From: Microcaldota archaeon
Lineage (GTDB): Archaea > Micrarchaeota > Micrarchaeia > Micrarchaeales > CABMGC01
Assembly (NCBI GenBank): GCA_021821605.1
Contig: JAKACG010000050.1
Coordinates: forward strand, 1-5,181
Direction of reading: 5' to 3'
Length of the DNA stretch: 5,181 nucleotides
Part shown: positions 1 through 5,181 of the stretch, piece by piece
How the letters are laid out: the number at the start of each line of letters is the position of its first letter
How positions within the stretch are numbered: the first letter of the stretch is position 1
Position numbers and translations under genes: made by a program
The notes under the pieces: model-generated
The model's input: the letters and a program-made list of their open reading frames with translations, nothing else
Told to the model about the DNA's origin: nothing
Databases searched by the model: none

Positions 1-53
1 TTAAAAATACCCTAATCAGAGAATGGAAATCATGCAAAAGTATATATTTATAA
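1..53 (+). CDS. Possible C-terminal tail of an upstream gene (partial)
   Basis: One forward frame (codons starting at base 3) is open from the window edge to a TAA at 51-53, giving about 16 residues ending in REWKSCKSIYL. The other two forward frames stop within the first 15 bases. The mixed charged and aromatic composition is plausible for the end of a protein, and the distance to the next gene fits a compact genome. The stretch is far too short to assign a family, and an open run of this length is common by chance, so this is only a candidate for the end of the preceding gene. No convincing start of a reverse-strand gene was seen here. Confidence 0.25.
   Translation, partial: KNTLIREWKSCKSIYL
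43..53 (+). promoter_or_regulatory. Candidate archaeal TATA element for the heptose operon
   Basis: TATATTTATAA resembles the archaeal TATA box. Transcription would be expected to start about 25 bases downstream, near 72-75, leaving a leader of roughly 20 bases that includes the Shine-Dalgarno site GAGGA at 86-90. No clear BRE purine block precedes it, and the region is so AT-rich that such a match can occur by chance. If the operon continues from an upstream gene this site may be irrelevant. Confidence 0.35.
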
Positions 54-95
54 AAGAAAAGTTATATTCATTTCTTGGCTTAATTGAGGATATAA

Positions 96-818
96 ATGCA
101 AGAACATCTTGAAACTGTAATAATATTGGCAGGAGGAGAAGGTAAAAGATTAAGGCCGTTTACCGAACATACTCCAAAACCAATGATAGACATTTTTGAC
201 AAGCCTTTGATAGAACACATGATACGCATATTAGAAAAAAAAGGCATTAAAAGAATAATACTGGCTATAGGCTACAAAGCAGGCAAGATAACAGAGTACT
301 TTGATAAGAAAAAGAATGAGTTCTCTGCAAAGATAGAGTACTCTATAGAAAAAACGCCTTTGGGAACCGGTGGTGCTATACGGCTAGCTTTATCAAAATG
401 CACTGATCAAAAGGATGTTCTTGTAATTAATGGAGATAGCATTTTCATTGCAGATTTAAAAAAAATGTATGACTCACATAAAAAAAATAATGCTCTAGTT
501 ACTATTGGAGTTACTATTATAGACGATATATCCGCCTCTGGTGCTGTAAAATTGTCAGGGCCCGTAATTACTGAGTTTATTGAAAAACCTATGATAAAAA
601 AAAGAGGCATAATAAATGCTGGGGTGTATTTAGTTAATTTAAACATACTAAATAAATTCCCTAAGGAAGAGAAATTTTCTTTTGAAAAGGACTTTCTCGA
701 AAAAGAATCAAAAAACAATACACTTTATTCTTATTTAATAGATGAGTTTTATACTGTAAACGATATAGAACAGTATAAAGAGATGGTCAAACAACTTAAT
801 GGCAGGAGATTAATATGA
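96..818 (+). CDS. hddC: HddC-like sugar-1-phosphate nucleotidyltransferase
   Basis: Cytoplasmic NTP_transferase-family enzyme of 240 residues. It probably joins GTP to D-glycero-alpha-D-manno-heptose 1-phosphate to form GDP-heptose. The N-terminal nucleotide-binding signature is at residues 11-30 (LAGGEGKRLRPF, then PKPM at 27-30). LGTGGAI (89-95), the metal-binding NGDS (112-115, D114), FIEKP (161-165), NAG (174-176) and FSFEKDF (194-200) follow in family order. The length suits a nucleotidyltransferase with no added acyltransferase or hexapeptide domain. The start is supported by GAGGA at 86-90, six bases after GAGG. The stop overlaps the next ATG as ATGA, implying translational coupling. 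The C-terminal position usually written DIGTPEDY reads T221-V-N-D-I-E-Q-Y, so the common Asp is Thr. The gene carries four runs of eight A. Family membership is clear; heptose and GTP specificity is inferred from the neighbours, and a mannose- or glucose-1-phosphate enzyme remains possible. Confidence 0.85.
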   Translation: MQEHLETVIILAGGEGKRLRPFTEHTPKPMIDIFDKPLIEHMIRILEKKGIKRIILAIGYKAGKITEYFDKKKNEFSAKIEYSIEKTPLGTGGAIRLALSKCTDQKDVLVINGDSIFIADLKKMYDSHKKNNALVTIGVTIIDDISASGAVKLSGPVITEFIEKPMIKKRGIINAGVYLVNLNILNKFPKEEKFSFEKDFLEKESKNNTLYSYLIDEFYTVNDIEQYKEMVKQLNGRRLI

Positions 819-1372
819 ATAAAGATGAAGTTGCATTATACATAAAAGAGGGTTCTGATGTTCGTTTGGATTCAAATATAGAAAATATATACAATATTGG
901 AGTAATAATTTCAAGGGTAATGGCAAAAGGCGGAAAACTCTTAATAATGGGTAATGGTGGAAGCGCTGCCGATGCTCAACATATAGCTGCTGAGTTAGTA
1001 GGACGGTTTGAAAAGGAACGAAGATCACTACCTGCTGTTGCATTGCATGGAAATACCTCTTCTCTAACTGCTATAGCAAATGATTATGGATATGAACATG
1101 TTTATGAACGGCAGATAGAGGCATTTGCAAAGCCCGGAGATTTGGTTATAGGGATCTCAACAAGTGGAAACTCTAAAAATATACTTTTAGCTATGGCAAA
1201 GGCCAAGGCATTAGGCTGCATTACAGTAGGCATGACGGGAAAGGATGGCGGAAAACTCACAGAGCTTTCAGATTATATGTTCAAAACAAACAGCAAAAGA
1301 ACCTCATTAATTCAGGAGGTACATATAGCGGTTGGACATATATGGTCAAAGATGGTTGAGGACTCAATATAA
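815..1372 (+). CDS. gmhA: Sedoheptulose-7-phosphate isomerase (phosphoheptose isomerase)
   Basis: A 185-residue single SIS-domain protein that converts sedoheptulose 7-phosphate to D-glycero-D-manno-heptose 7-phosphate in the cytoplasm, the first committed step of activated heptose synthesis. GNGGSAAD (46-53) and STSGNS (115-120) are the phosphosugar-binding loops, and TGKDGGK (141-147) is typical of GmhA. H56, E60, Q167 and H175 correspond, with a constant offset of five, to E. coli H61, E65, Q172 and H180, the metal and catalytic residues as I recall them, so the active site appears intact. Length matches the family (about 185-197). The ATG is preceded by AGGAG at 804-808 with six bases spacing and overlaps the stop of the nucleotidyltransferase gene by four bases. 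This is the most confidently identified enzyme in the operon and anchors the heptose assignment of its neighbours. A related SIS-domain enzyme with another ketose phosphate substrate is unlikely. Confidence 0.92.
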   Translation: MNKDEVALYIKEGSDVRLDSNIENIYNIGVIISRVMAKGGKLLIMGNGGSAADAQHIAAELVGRFEKERRSLPAVALHGNTSSLTAIANDYGYEHVYERQIEAFAKPGDLVIGISTSGNSKNILLAMAKAKALGCITVGMTGKDGGKLTELSDYMFKTNSKRTSLIQEVHIAVGHIWSKMVEDSI

Positions 1373-1391
1373 AAGATAAAAGGTTGCGTTT

Positions 1392-2384
1392 ATGTCAAAA
1401 AAACATCTTGTAACTACCAAGACTCCTTTAAGGATAACCTTTACTGGAGGAGGTACCGATTTACCAGATTATTACACAAAAAATGGCCCTGGAGCTGTAG
1501 TATCTGCGGCTATAAACAGTTATATTTATATCTCAGTAAGCAAACATTTTTATCCTGATGAACTTAGAATAAGTTACTCGTTAACAGAAAACGCAATTAA
1601 AAATATTAATGACATAAAACATCCTACAATAAGAGAGGCACTTCGTCTTCTTGATATAGAAAGTGGCATTCAAATAGTGAGCATAACTGAAATACCTTCA
1701 AAAGGTACCGGTCTTGGCTCAAGCAGCAGCTTTTTAGTTGGCCTGCTAAATGCATTGCATGCTTGGAAAGGCGAGCTTGCATCTCCAAAGCAACTTGCAG
1801 AAGAAGCAGTATATATAGAAAGAGAAGTTCTCAAAGAGAAAGGAGGCAAGCAAGATCAGTATATGGCAGCTTATGGCGGTATAAATTTAATGGAGTTCAT
1901 GAAAAATGGAGAGGTATGTGTAAAACCTATTCCTATATCTACAAAATTAAGGAAAGAGTTAGAGTCAAATTTAATTATGTTCTATACCGGTAACGAGAGA
2001 AGCTCAAGCGCAATACATGAAAAGCAAGCATTGGGAATAGGAAAAAATATAGATAAATACGATCGCATGCGTGAAATTGCTTATCAAACTGCAGATGTGA
2101 TAACCAAAGGCGAGTGGCCTTTGTTGGGCAAACTTTTCCATGAAAATTGGCTTTTAAAGAAACAGCTTTCTAGTGAGATAACGAATAATGTGATAGATAC
2201 TTATTACTCAAAAGCTCTTGCGGCAGGTGCTTTGGGCGGAAAATTAATCGGTGCAGGAGGTAGCGGTTTCATGCTCTTTAATGTGGTTCCTGAGAAAAGG
2301 AAGGCGGTTGCTTCTGCTCTTAATCTTCAAGAACACAGTTTTGAGATAGAGACTCAAGGAAGCAGGGTTATATATGTCGAGTAA
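1392..2384 (+). CDS. hddA: HddA-like D-glycero-D-manno-heptose 7-phosphate kinase (GHMP family)
   Basis: A 330-residue GHMP kinase that probably phosphorylates C1 of D-glycero-D-manno-heptose 7-phosphate with ATP to give the 1,7-bisphosphate. Motif 1 is TPLRITFTGGGTDLPDYY (11-28), the GGGTD form typical of HddA and related sugar kinases. Motif 2, the ATP-binding loop, is PSKGTGLGSSSS (102-113). GGKQDQYMAAYGG (151-163) supplies the likely catalytic D155. Motif 3 is GGKLIGAGGSGFM (282-294). The length is normal for HddA. The gene starts 19 bases after gmhA with only a weak AGGT (1381-1384) as ribosome binding site, so translation may depend on coupling. Its last 11 bases overlap the glycosyltransferase gene. 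GHMP family is certain. Heptose substrate follows from motif style plus the adjacent gmhA; a galactokinase- or fucokinase-like role is the alternative. Confidence 0.87.
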   Translation: MSKKHLVTTKTPLRITFTGGGTDLPDYYTKNGPGAVVSAAINSYIYISVSKHFYPDELRISYSLTENAIKNINDIKHPTIREALRLLDIESGIQIVSITEIPSKGTGLGSSSSFLVGLLNALHAWKGELASPKQLAEEAVYIEREVLKEKGGKQDQYMAAYGGINLMEFMKNGEVCVKPIPISTKLRKELESNLIMFYTGNERSSSAIHEKQALGIGKNIDKYDRMREIAYQTADVITKGEWPLLGKLFHENWLLKKQLSSEITNNVIDTYYSKALAAGALGGKLIGAGGSGFMLFNVVPEKRKAVASALNLQEHSFEIETQGSRVIYVE

Positions 2385-3621
2385 AAAACGTATAGCGATA
2401 TTATACTCTGAAAGCATCTCTAAAGCAGCGCTTGGAAGTACCCGTACTTTATTAGATCTTGGCAACATGTTACTTGATTATTATGATATTAAATTTTTTT
2501 CTCTAGGAAAAGAAAATCAACATATCCATACCGATTTAGGAATAGAAGAAGAAAGCTTTTACTCCTTGGCATCTTCTGATTCTAGGAATACAAAATCAAG
2601 AGTATTTGATTATATCTCACTAATTTTTTTAAACAAGCAAAGAAGTTATCAAATAATGAATAGTAATAAGGCTATTCATATGGCTATACTAAAATACAAT
2701 CCCGACTTCATAATAACTCTTGGACGCAATCTTGTAGATTTAGTTATAATGCTGCAAAGAGAGCTCCCATCAGTATGTACAATTTCAATTACCGATGACT
2801 TTCGCGTAGTTGAGAACTCAATAAAGATAAGAAGAGAAAGTATAGTTAAAAAAGACAAAGGATTCAAACGCATGATAAAACTTCTCTTTTTCGATGAAAT
2901 AAGTAAACATCATTTATCATTTTCATTAAAAATATATGAAAAGATGCTTAAACAATTAAGCGCAACTGCGTTTGTAACCGAAATAGATAAAGAGTTGTCG
3001 ATAAGAAGATATCCAAAAATAGCTAAAAAGTTCTTTGTTCTTCCAACTGCATCATTTCCCGATAATAAAATATTAAATAAGCCAACATATCCAGCTAAAA
3101 ACAAAATAGAAAAAATAGTATTTATAGGAAACTGTAAACATGAGCCCAATCTTGAAGCTATGAAATTAATAGAGACTGAGATAGCGCCTAAATTAAAAGA
3201 AAAAAACTTTGTTATTATAGGCTCTGGTTGCGAAAAGAGAAAGATAAGAAATGTCGAGTACACAGGTTTCATTTCAGAAGAGGAAAAGAACGAAAGAATC
3301 GATACTGCGGATCTGTGCATAGCTCCTTTAAGAAATGGATCTGGAATCAAAGTAAAGATACTTGATTATTTTGCAAGATGCAGGCCTGTAATTGGAACAA
3401 CCGTTGCTTTTGAAGGATATCCAATAAAAAACATGCAGAATGCAATTTTAGAAGACGACATATCTTCTTATGCAAAGCATATACTTACCTTAGAATCAAA
3501 CAAGGAGCTAAGAGAGAAAATATCCTTAAATGCAAGTGCGGTATGTGATTACTTTTCCTACTCAAAGACCGCTTCAAGGTGGCTTGAGGCCTTGAAATCT
3601 ATTAAGAAAAGTTCTGATTAG
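2374..3621 (+). CDS. GT4-type glycosyltransferase (GT-B fold)
   Basis: A 415-residue cytoplasmic or membrane-peripheral glycosyltransferase with no obvious transmembrane segment. The N-terminal Rossmann half opens with KKRIAILYSES (4-14). The C-terminal half has the clear family signature: IVFIGNCKHEPNLEA (248-262), VEYTGFISEE (294-303), then ADLCIAPLRNGSGIKVKILD (312-331) and RPVIGTTVAFEGYP (337-350). D331 stands where many relatives have Glu in the donor-binding motif, a conservative change. The N-terminal half is divergent, as expected for the acceptor side, so acceptor and linkage cannot be read. The start overlaps hddA by 11 bases and has AGGG at 2364-2367. Sitting directly behind GDP-heptose genes it is a reasonable candidate heptosyltransferase, but this is inference; it is not recognisable as a GT9 LPS heptosyltransferase (WaaC/WaaF). 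It ends the operon. Confidence 0.85.
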   Translation: MSSKKRIAILYSESISKAALGSTRTLLDLGNMLLDYYDIKFFSLGKENQHIHTDLGIEEESFYSLASSDSRNTKSRVFDYISLIFLNKQRSYQIMNSNKAIHMAILKYNPDFIITLGRNLVDLVIMLQRELPSVCTISITDDFRVVENSIKIRRESIVKKDKGFKRMIKLLFFDEISKHHLSFSLKIYEKMLKQLSATAFVTEIDKELSIRRYPKIAKKFFVLPTASFPDNKILNKPTYPAKNKIEKIVFIGNCKHEPNLEAMKLIETEIAPKLKEKNFVIIGSGCEKRKIRNVEYTGFISEEEKNERIDTADLCIAPLRNGSGIKVKILDYFARCRPVIGTTVAFEGYPIKNMQNAILEDDISSYAKHILTLESNKELREKISLNASAVCDYFSYSKTASRWLEALKSIKKSSD

Positions 3622-3788
3622 ATATAAAACGTCCAACATAACTCTTTATCAAATCGCTTTATATTATATACTATATAGTAATTATTAAAAGTACTATTAA
3701 ACATGTTTTTATCTTTAAAATCAAAAACTAAAGAAGTATTATCAAAAATTAAAGGCTTTGGCTTCCGTCGTAGACATGCGTGTATCAT
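3618..3788 (-). CDS. Small open frame on reverse strand, 56 aa, doubtful
   Basis: Reading the complement from the ATG at 3788-3786 gives 56 codons ending in TAA at 3620-3618, one base offset from the stop of the glycosyltransferase gene, so the two would converge tail to tail. The peptide starts MIHACLRRKPKP and is then rich in Phe, Asn, Asp and Lys, with no membrane segment or signal peptide. No Shine-Dalgarno site precedes it. A TATATATTAAAG-like element on the same strand at about 3822-3833 could serve as a promoter. It overlaps the forward small frame at 3703-3834, so at most one is likely real. An open run of this length in such AT-rich DNA is uncommon but not decisive. I do not recognise a family. 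Confidence 0.2.
   Translation of the reverse strand: MIHACLRRKPKPLIFDNTSLVFDFKDKNMFNSTFNNYYIVYNIKRFDKELCWTFYI
3669..3680. repeat. Perfect 12-base palindrome in the intergenic gap
   Basis: TACTATATAGTA is identical to its own reverse complement. It lies 22 bases before the ATG of the forward small frame and about 180 bases before the S-layer TATA box. The TATATA core could act as a TATA element for a leaderless transcript starting near 3703, or the whole could be a dimeric regulator site. The flanks (A on both sides) break the symmetry, and AT-only palindromes arise easily in this composition, so function is uncertain. Confidence 0.4.
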
Positions 3789-3834
3789 AGAATTATACTA
3801 CTACGATAAACGAAGTTTAATCTTTAATATATAA
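3703..3834 (+). CDS. Small open frame, 43 aa, candidate microprotein
   Basis: ATG at 3703 opens 43 codons to TAA at 3832-3834. The peptide is basic and hydrophobic: a lysine-rich N-terminal half (MFLSLKSKTKEVLSKIK), a GFGFRRRH centre and a C-terminal YYY run. There is no ribosome binding site, but an AT-rich TATATA core centred about 27 bases upstream (inside the 3669-3680 palindrome) is at the right distance for leaderless transcription, which is common in archaea. The part around 3754-3786 is visibly less AT-rich than its surroundings. No homologous family is recognised. It could equally be chance, a gene remnant, or part of a non-coding transcript, and a rival frame lies on the other strand. 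Confidence 0.28.
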   Translation: MFLSLKSKTKEVLSKIKGFGFRRRHACIIELYYYDKRSLIFNI

Positions 3835-3852
3835 AAAAAATGTTAAACAAAA

Positions 3853-3867
3853 CGAACTATTTAAATA
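3853..3867 (+). promoter_or_regulatory. Archaeal BRE/TATA promoter of the S-layer gene
   Basis: TTTAAATA at 3860-3867 is a near-ideal archaeal TATA box, preceded by the BRE-like CGAAC at 3853-3857 and an A-rich tract (A8 at 3833-3840). Transcription should start about 25 bases downstream, near 3888-3890, giving a short leader of about 20 bases. A strong promoter of its own fits an abundantly made surface protein and separates this gene from the upstream operon. Confidence 0.7.
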
Positions 3868-3900
3868 CTTTGCATATTAACTAAATCTCAAAATATTAAT

Positions 3901-3905
3901 GTGAT
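3901..3905 (+). promoter_or_regulatory. GTGAT ribosome binding site close to the S-layer start
   Basis: GTGAT matches the 3' part of the archaeal Shine-Dalgarno consensus AGGAGGTGAT and ends three bases before the ATG at 3909. In the same alignment a GGAGG core would lie at the normal distance, so the close spacing is consistent with real pairing. It supports the ATG at 3909 as the start. The match is only five bases. Confidence 0.5.
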
Positions 3906-3908
3906 ATC

Positions 3909-3980
3909 ATGAGAAGCATAAAAGCGAAGCGAATAGCTGCTGTTGCAGCAAGTTTGTTAGTTGGTCTTGCATTTGCAAGC
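3909..3980 (+). other. Signal peptide coding region of the S-layer-like protein
   Basis: Codons 1-24 encode a short basic n-region (R2, K5, K7, R8), a 14-residue hydrophobic stretch IAAVAASLLVGLAF and small residues A23-S24. Cleavage is likely after A23 (A-F-A) or S24. There is no Cys for lipid attachment and no twin arginine, so Sec export is expected. Confidence 0.75.
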
Positions 3981-5181
3981 CAAGGAGTGAACTTTGGAAC
4001 AGTCCCTATAATAAACAATCAAGGGCAACCAGTAGTTCAGATAGTTCTGGGATCGCAGGCAAAACCTAGCGACGGCGTAGTTGCTGCAAACATAGCTGCA
4101 GTAATAGGAAGCCTTGCTCACACGAGCCAGAATATAACTGCATATGTAAGCGGAACAAGCGGCGTAAGCTGTGTTGTAACAACCCCTACATGTACATTGT
4201 CAAACCAGCAGGTTTGGCTAGGAGAAAGAGGACTTGTCGTTCCGGCAGGATCTTACTCATTTAGTGCATTGATAGGATCAGTGTTGAACCCTGGCGTACT
4301 AAGCTCTGGAAACCTTGCAAACACAAAAACAGTTCAAAGCACTGCAGGTTCTTTTGACTTCCCAGATCCAACAACCTCTCCATATCCAATAACAAGCACA
4401 CCTACAGCTACTTCAGCATATACTGGAATAAGCAGCGGAATCTCTCCATCAACCTCAGTTTCAGCAACAAACAACGGAGGCGGTGTAACCTTCACAAGGT
4501 TTACAAACAATGGATTTGATAACGTTTTGCAGCTTACAAGCTCCCAGGTACCTGGATTGCTTTCAAGCGCAGGAACATATCAGGAATCAGAGTCATTGTG
4601 GCTAGCAGGATTCCCAGTATATAATCAGAACTCAGGTCAGTTATCTGTTCTTGACACAAATGGCGCATACCAAATAACATTTGGCAAGCCAATACAGAAC
4701 ACAACCTCAACAGGTAAGATATCTGCTCAGTTCTCATTATTAGGAGAAAACTGGACTGTATACAATATGTCAATTCCTAACATGGCAGGTGTTTCATCAA
4801 GCAACTTTATTATAGGAGGCAGCGCAACCTTTGCACAGTCATCTACACCAGTACAAACCGTATACGTAGGACAGAACATCTCAACAGGTCCATTCAAGGT
4901 GGTCCTTTCTGACTTGTCATATCCTAACTCAAATGGTTTGTCAAATGCTGCTTTGTCAATATACAAAAATGGTGTATTAACAAATGTAACATCAGCAGGT
5001 CCTGCATCAAATGACAATGTAGTTGTAAATGCATCAGGTACAAAGTTGTACATAGATGTATCACAGACCTTCCCAGGTTTGTATGCATACCAGAAGTGGG
5101 CAAAGATTCAGCTCTTCTCAAATACCTTTACGGTAAAGAGCGGACAGAACTTTAACTCTGCAAATGGAAACAACTGGCTAG
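3909..5181 (+). CDS. S-layer-like secreted protein, N-terminal 424 codons (runs off window)
   Basis: The frame is open from ATG 3909 to the window end. It probably forms the cell-surface lattice. A Sec-type signal peptide occupies residues 1-23/24 (basic n-region with R2, K5, K7, R8; hydrophobic 9-22; likely cut after AFA or FAS). Residues 41-70 (PVVQIVLGSQAKPSDG then VVAANIAAVIGSLA) resemble the N-terminal domain of archaeal S-layer proteins. Residues 155-187 are rich in Ser, Thr and Pro, perhaps an exposed or O-glycosylated linker. Beta-rich Ser/Thr/Asn/Gly sequence follows. The only cysteines, C88 and C95, could form a small disulfide loop. N-glycosylation sequons lie at N75, N264, N281, N286, N323, N359 and N374. 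The gene is visibly richer in G+C than the operon and uses AGC and GGA early but TCA and GGT in codons 325-404. The C-terminal anchor is beyond the window, so S-layer versus other large surface protein cannot be fully settled. Confidence 0.85.
   Translation, partial: MRSIKAKRIAAVAASLLVGLAFASQGVNFGTVPIINNQGQPVVQIVLGSQAKPSDGVVAANIAAVIGSLAHTSQNITAYVSGTSGVSCVVTTPTCTLSNQQVWLGERGLVVPAGSYSFSALIGSVLNPGVLSSGNLANTKTVQSTAGSFDFPDPTTSPYPITSTPTATSAYTGISSGISPSTSVSATNNGGGVTFTRFTNNGFDNVLQLTSSQVPGLLSSAGTYQESESLWLAGFPVYNQNSGQLSVLDTNGAYQITFGKPIQNTTSTGKISAQFSLLGENWTVYNMSIPNMAGVSSSNFIIGGSATFAQSSTPVQTVYVGQNISTGPFKVVLSDLSYPNSNGLSNAALSIYKNGVLTNVTSAGPASNDNVVVNASGTKLYIDVSQTFPGLYAYQKWAKIQLFSNTFTVKSGQNFNSANGNNWL

Noticed and set aside
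407..718. 103-codon open frame on the reverse strand inside the nucleotidyltransferase gene
   Set aside because: Lies wholly within a gene with clear family motifs and has no recognisable domain of its own; antisense shadow.
1763..1993. 76-codon forward frame inside hddA
   Set aside because: Out-of-frame shadow rich in Arg, Lys and Ser; the hddA frame carries all GHMP motifs.
2910..3350. 146-codon reverse-strand frame inside the glycosyltransferase gene
   Set aside because: Covers the conserved C-terminal GT4 signature on the other strand; no independent start signal or motif.
2374..3621. Glycosyltransferase as a GT9 LPS heptosyltransferase (WaaC/WaaF type)
   Set aside because: The visible signatures are those of GT4-type enzymes, and LPS is not expected in an archaeon.
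3706..3710. T5 run as an archaeal terminator for the operon
   Set aside because: A single run of five T in very AT-rich DNA about 85 bases after the stop is too weak to call; no better U-tract terminator was seen in the gap.
3768..3806. Inverted repeat TCGTAG / CTACGA (3768-3773 and 3801-3806) as a hairpin or ncRNA
   Set aside because: Only six pairs with a 27-base loop that has no stable inner stem; no C/D box, tRNA or other RNA signature was found.
4727..5053. Reverse-strand frames of 65-108 codons within the S-layer gene (4534-4773, 4727-5053, 4924-5121)
   Set aside because: They mutually overlap and are explained by the low stop frequency opposite TCA/ACA/GCA-rich coding sequence.
1..5181. 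CRISPR array, insertion sequence, tRNA or rRNA
   Set aside because: No regularly spaced repeats, transposase motifs, terminal inverted repeats or RNA-gene signatures were seen on either strand.

Overview
The window looks archaeal. The evidence is an archaeal-type promoter (TTTAAATA with a CGAAC element just upstream) in front of the last gene, and that gene's protein, which has a signal peptide followed by what reads as the N-terminal domain of archaeal S-layer proteins. The AT-rich, lysine-heavy coding and a recollected similarity to S-layer proteins of ultra-small archaea suggest a DPANN lineage (Micrarchaeota/Parvarchaeota type). That placement is inference and only moderately supported.

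Bases 1-95 hold a possible C-terminal tail of an upstream gene (stop at 51-53), a candidate TATA element and a Shine-Dalgarno site. Bases 96-3621 are a tight four-gene operon on the + strand: an HddC-like sugar-1-phosphate nucleotidyltransferase, a GmhA sedoheptulose-7-phosphate isomerase, an HddA-like GHMP kinase and a GT4-type glycosyltransferase. Junctions are a 4-base overlap, a 19-base gap and an 11-base overlap. The first three enzymes fit the GDP-D-glycero-alpha-D-manno-heptose pathway. Only the GmhB phosphatase step is missing here.

Bases 3622-3908 are a 287-base AT-rich gap. It carries a 12-base perfect palindrome, two mutually exclusive small open frames (43 codons on +, 56 codons on -), and the S-layer promoter at its right end. 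Bases 3909-5181 are the first 424 codons of a large secreted S-layer-like protein that runs off the window.

Read together, the operon would make an activated heptose and transfer a sugar to a surface glycan, and the adjacent secreted protein has seven N-X-S/T sequons in the visible part. A heptose-containing S-layer or cell-surface glycan is therefore the most interesting hypothesis. The direct link (which sugar, which acceptor) is not shown by the sequence. A second unexpected signal is a block of the S-layer gene (about codons 325-404) whose serine and glycine codons differ sharply from the rest, suggesting a mosaic gene.
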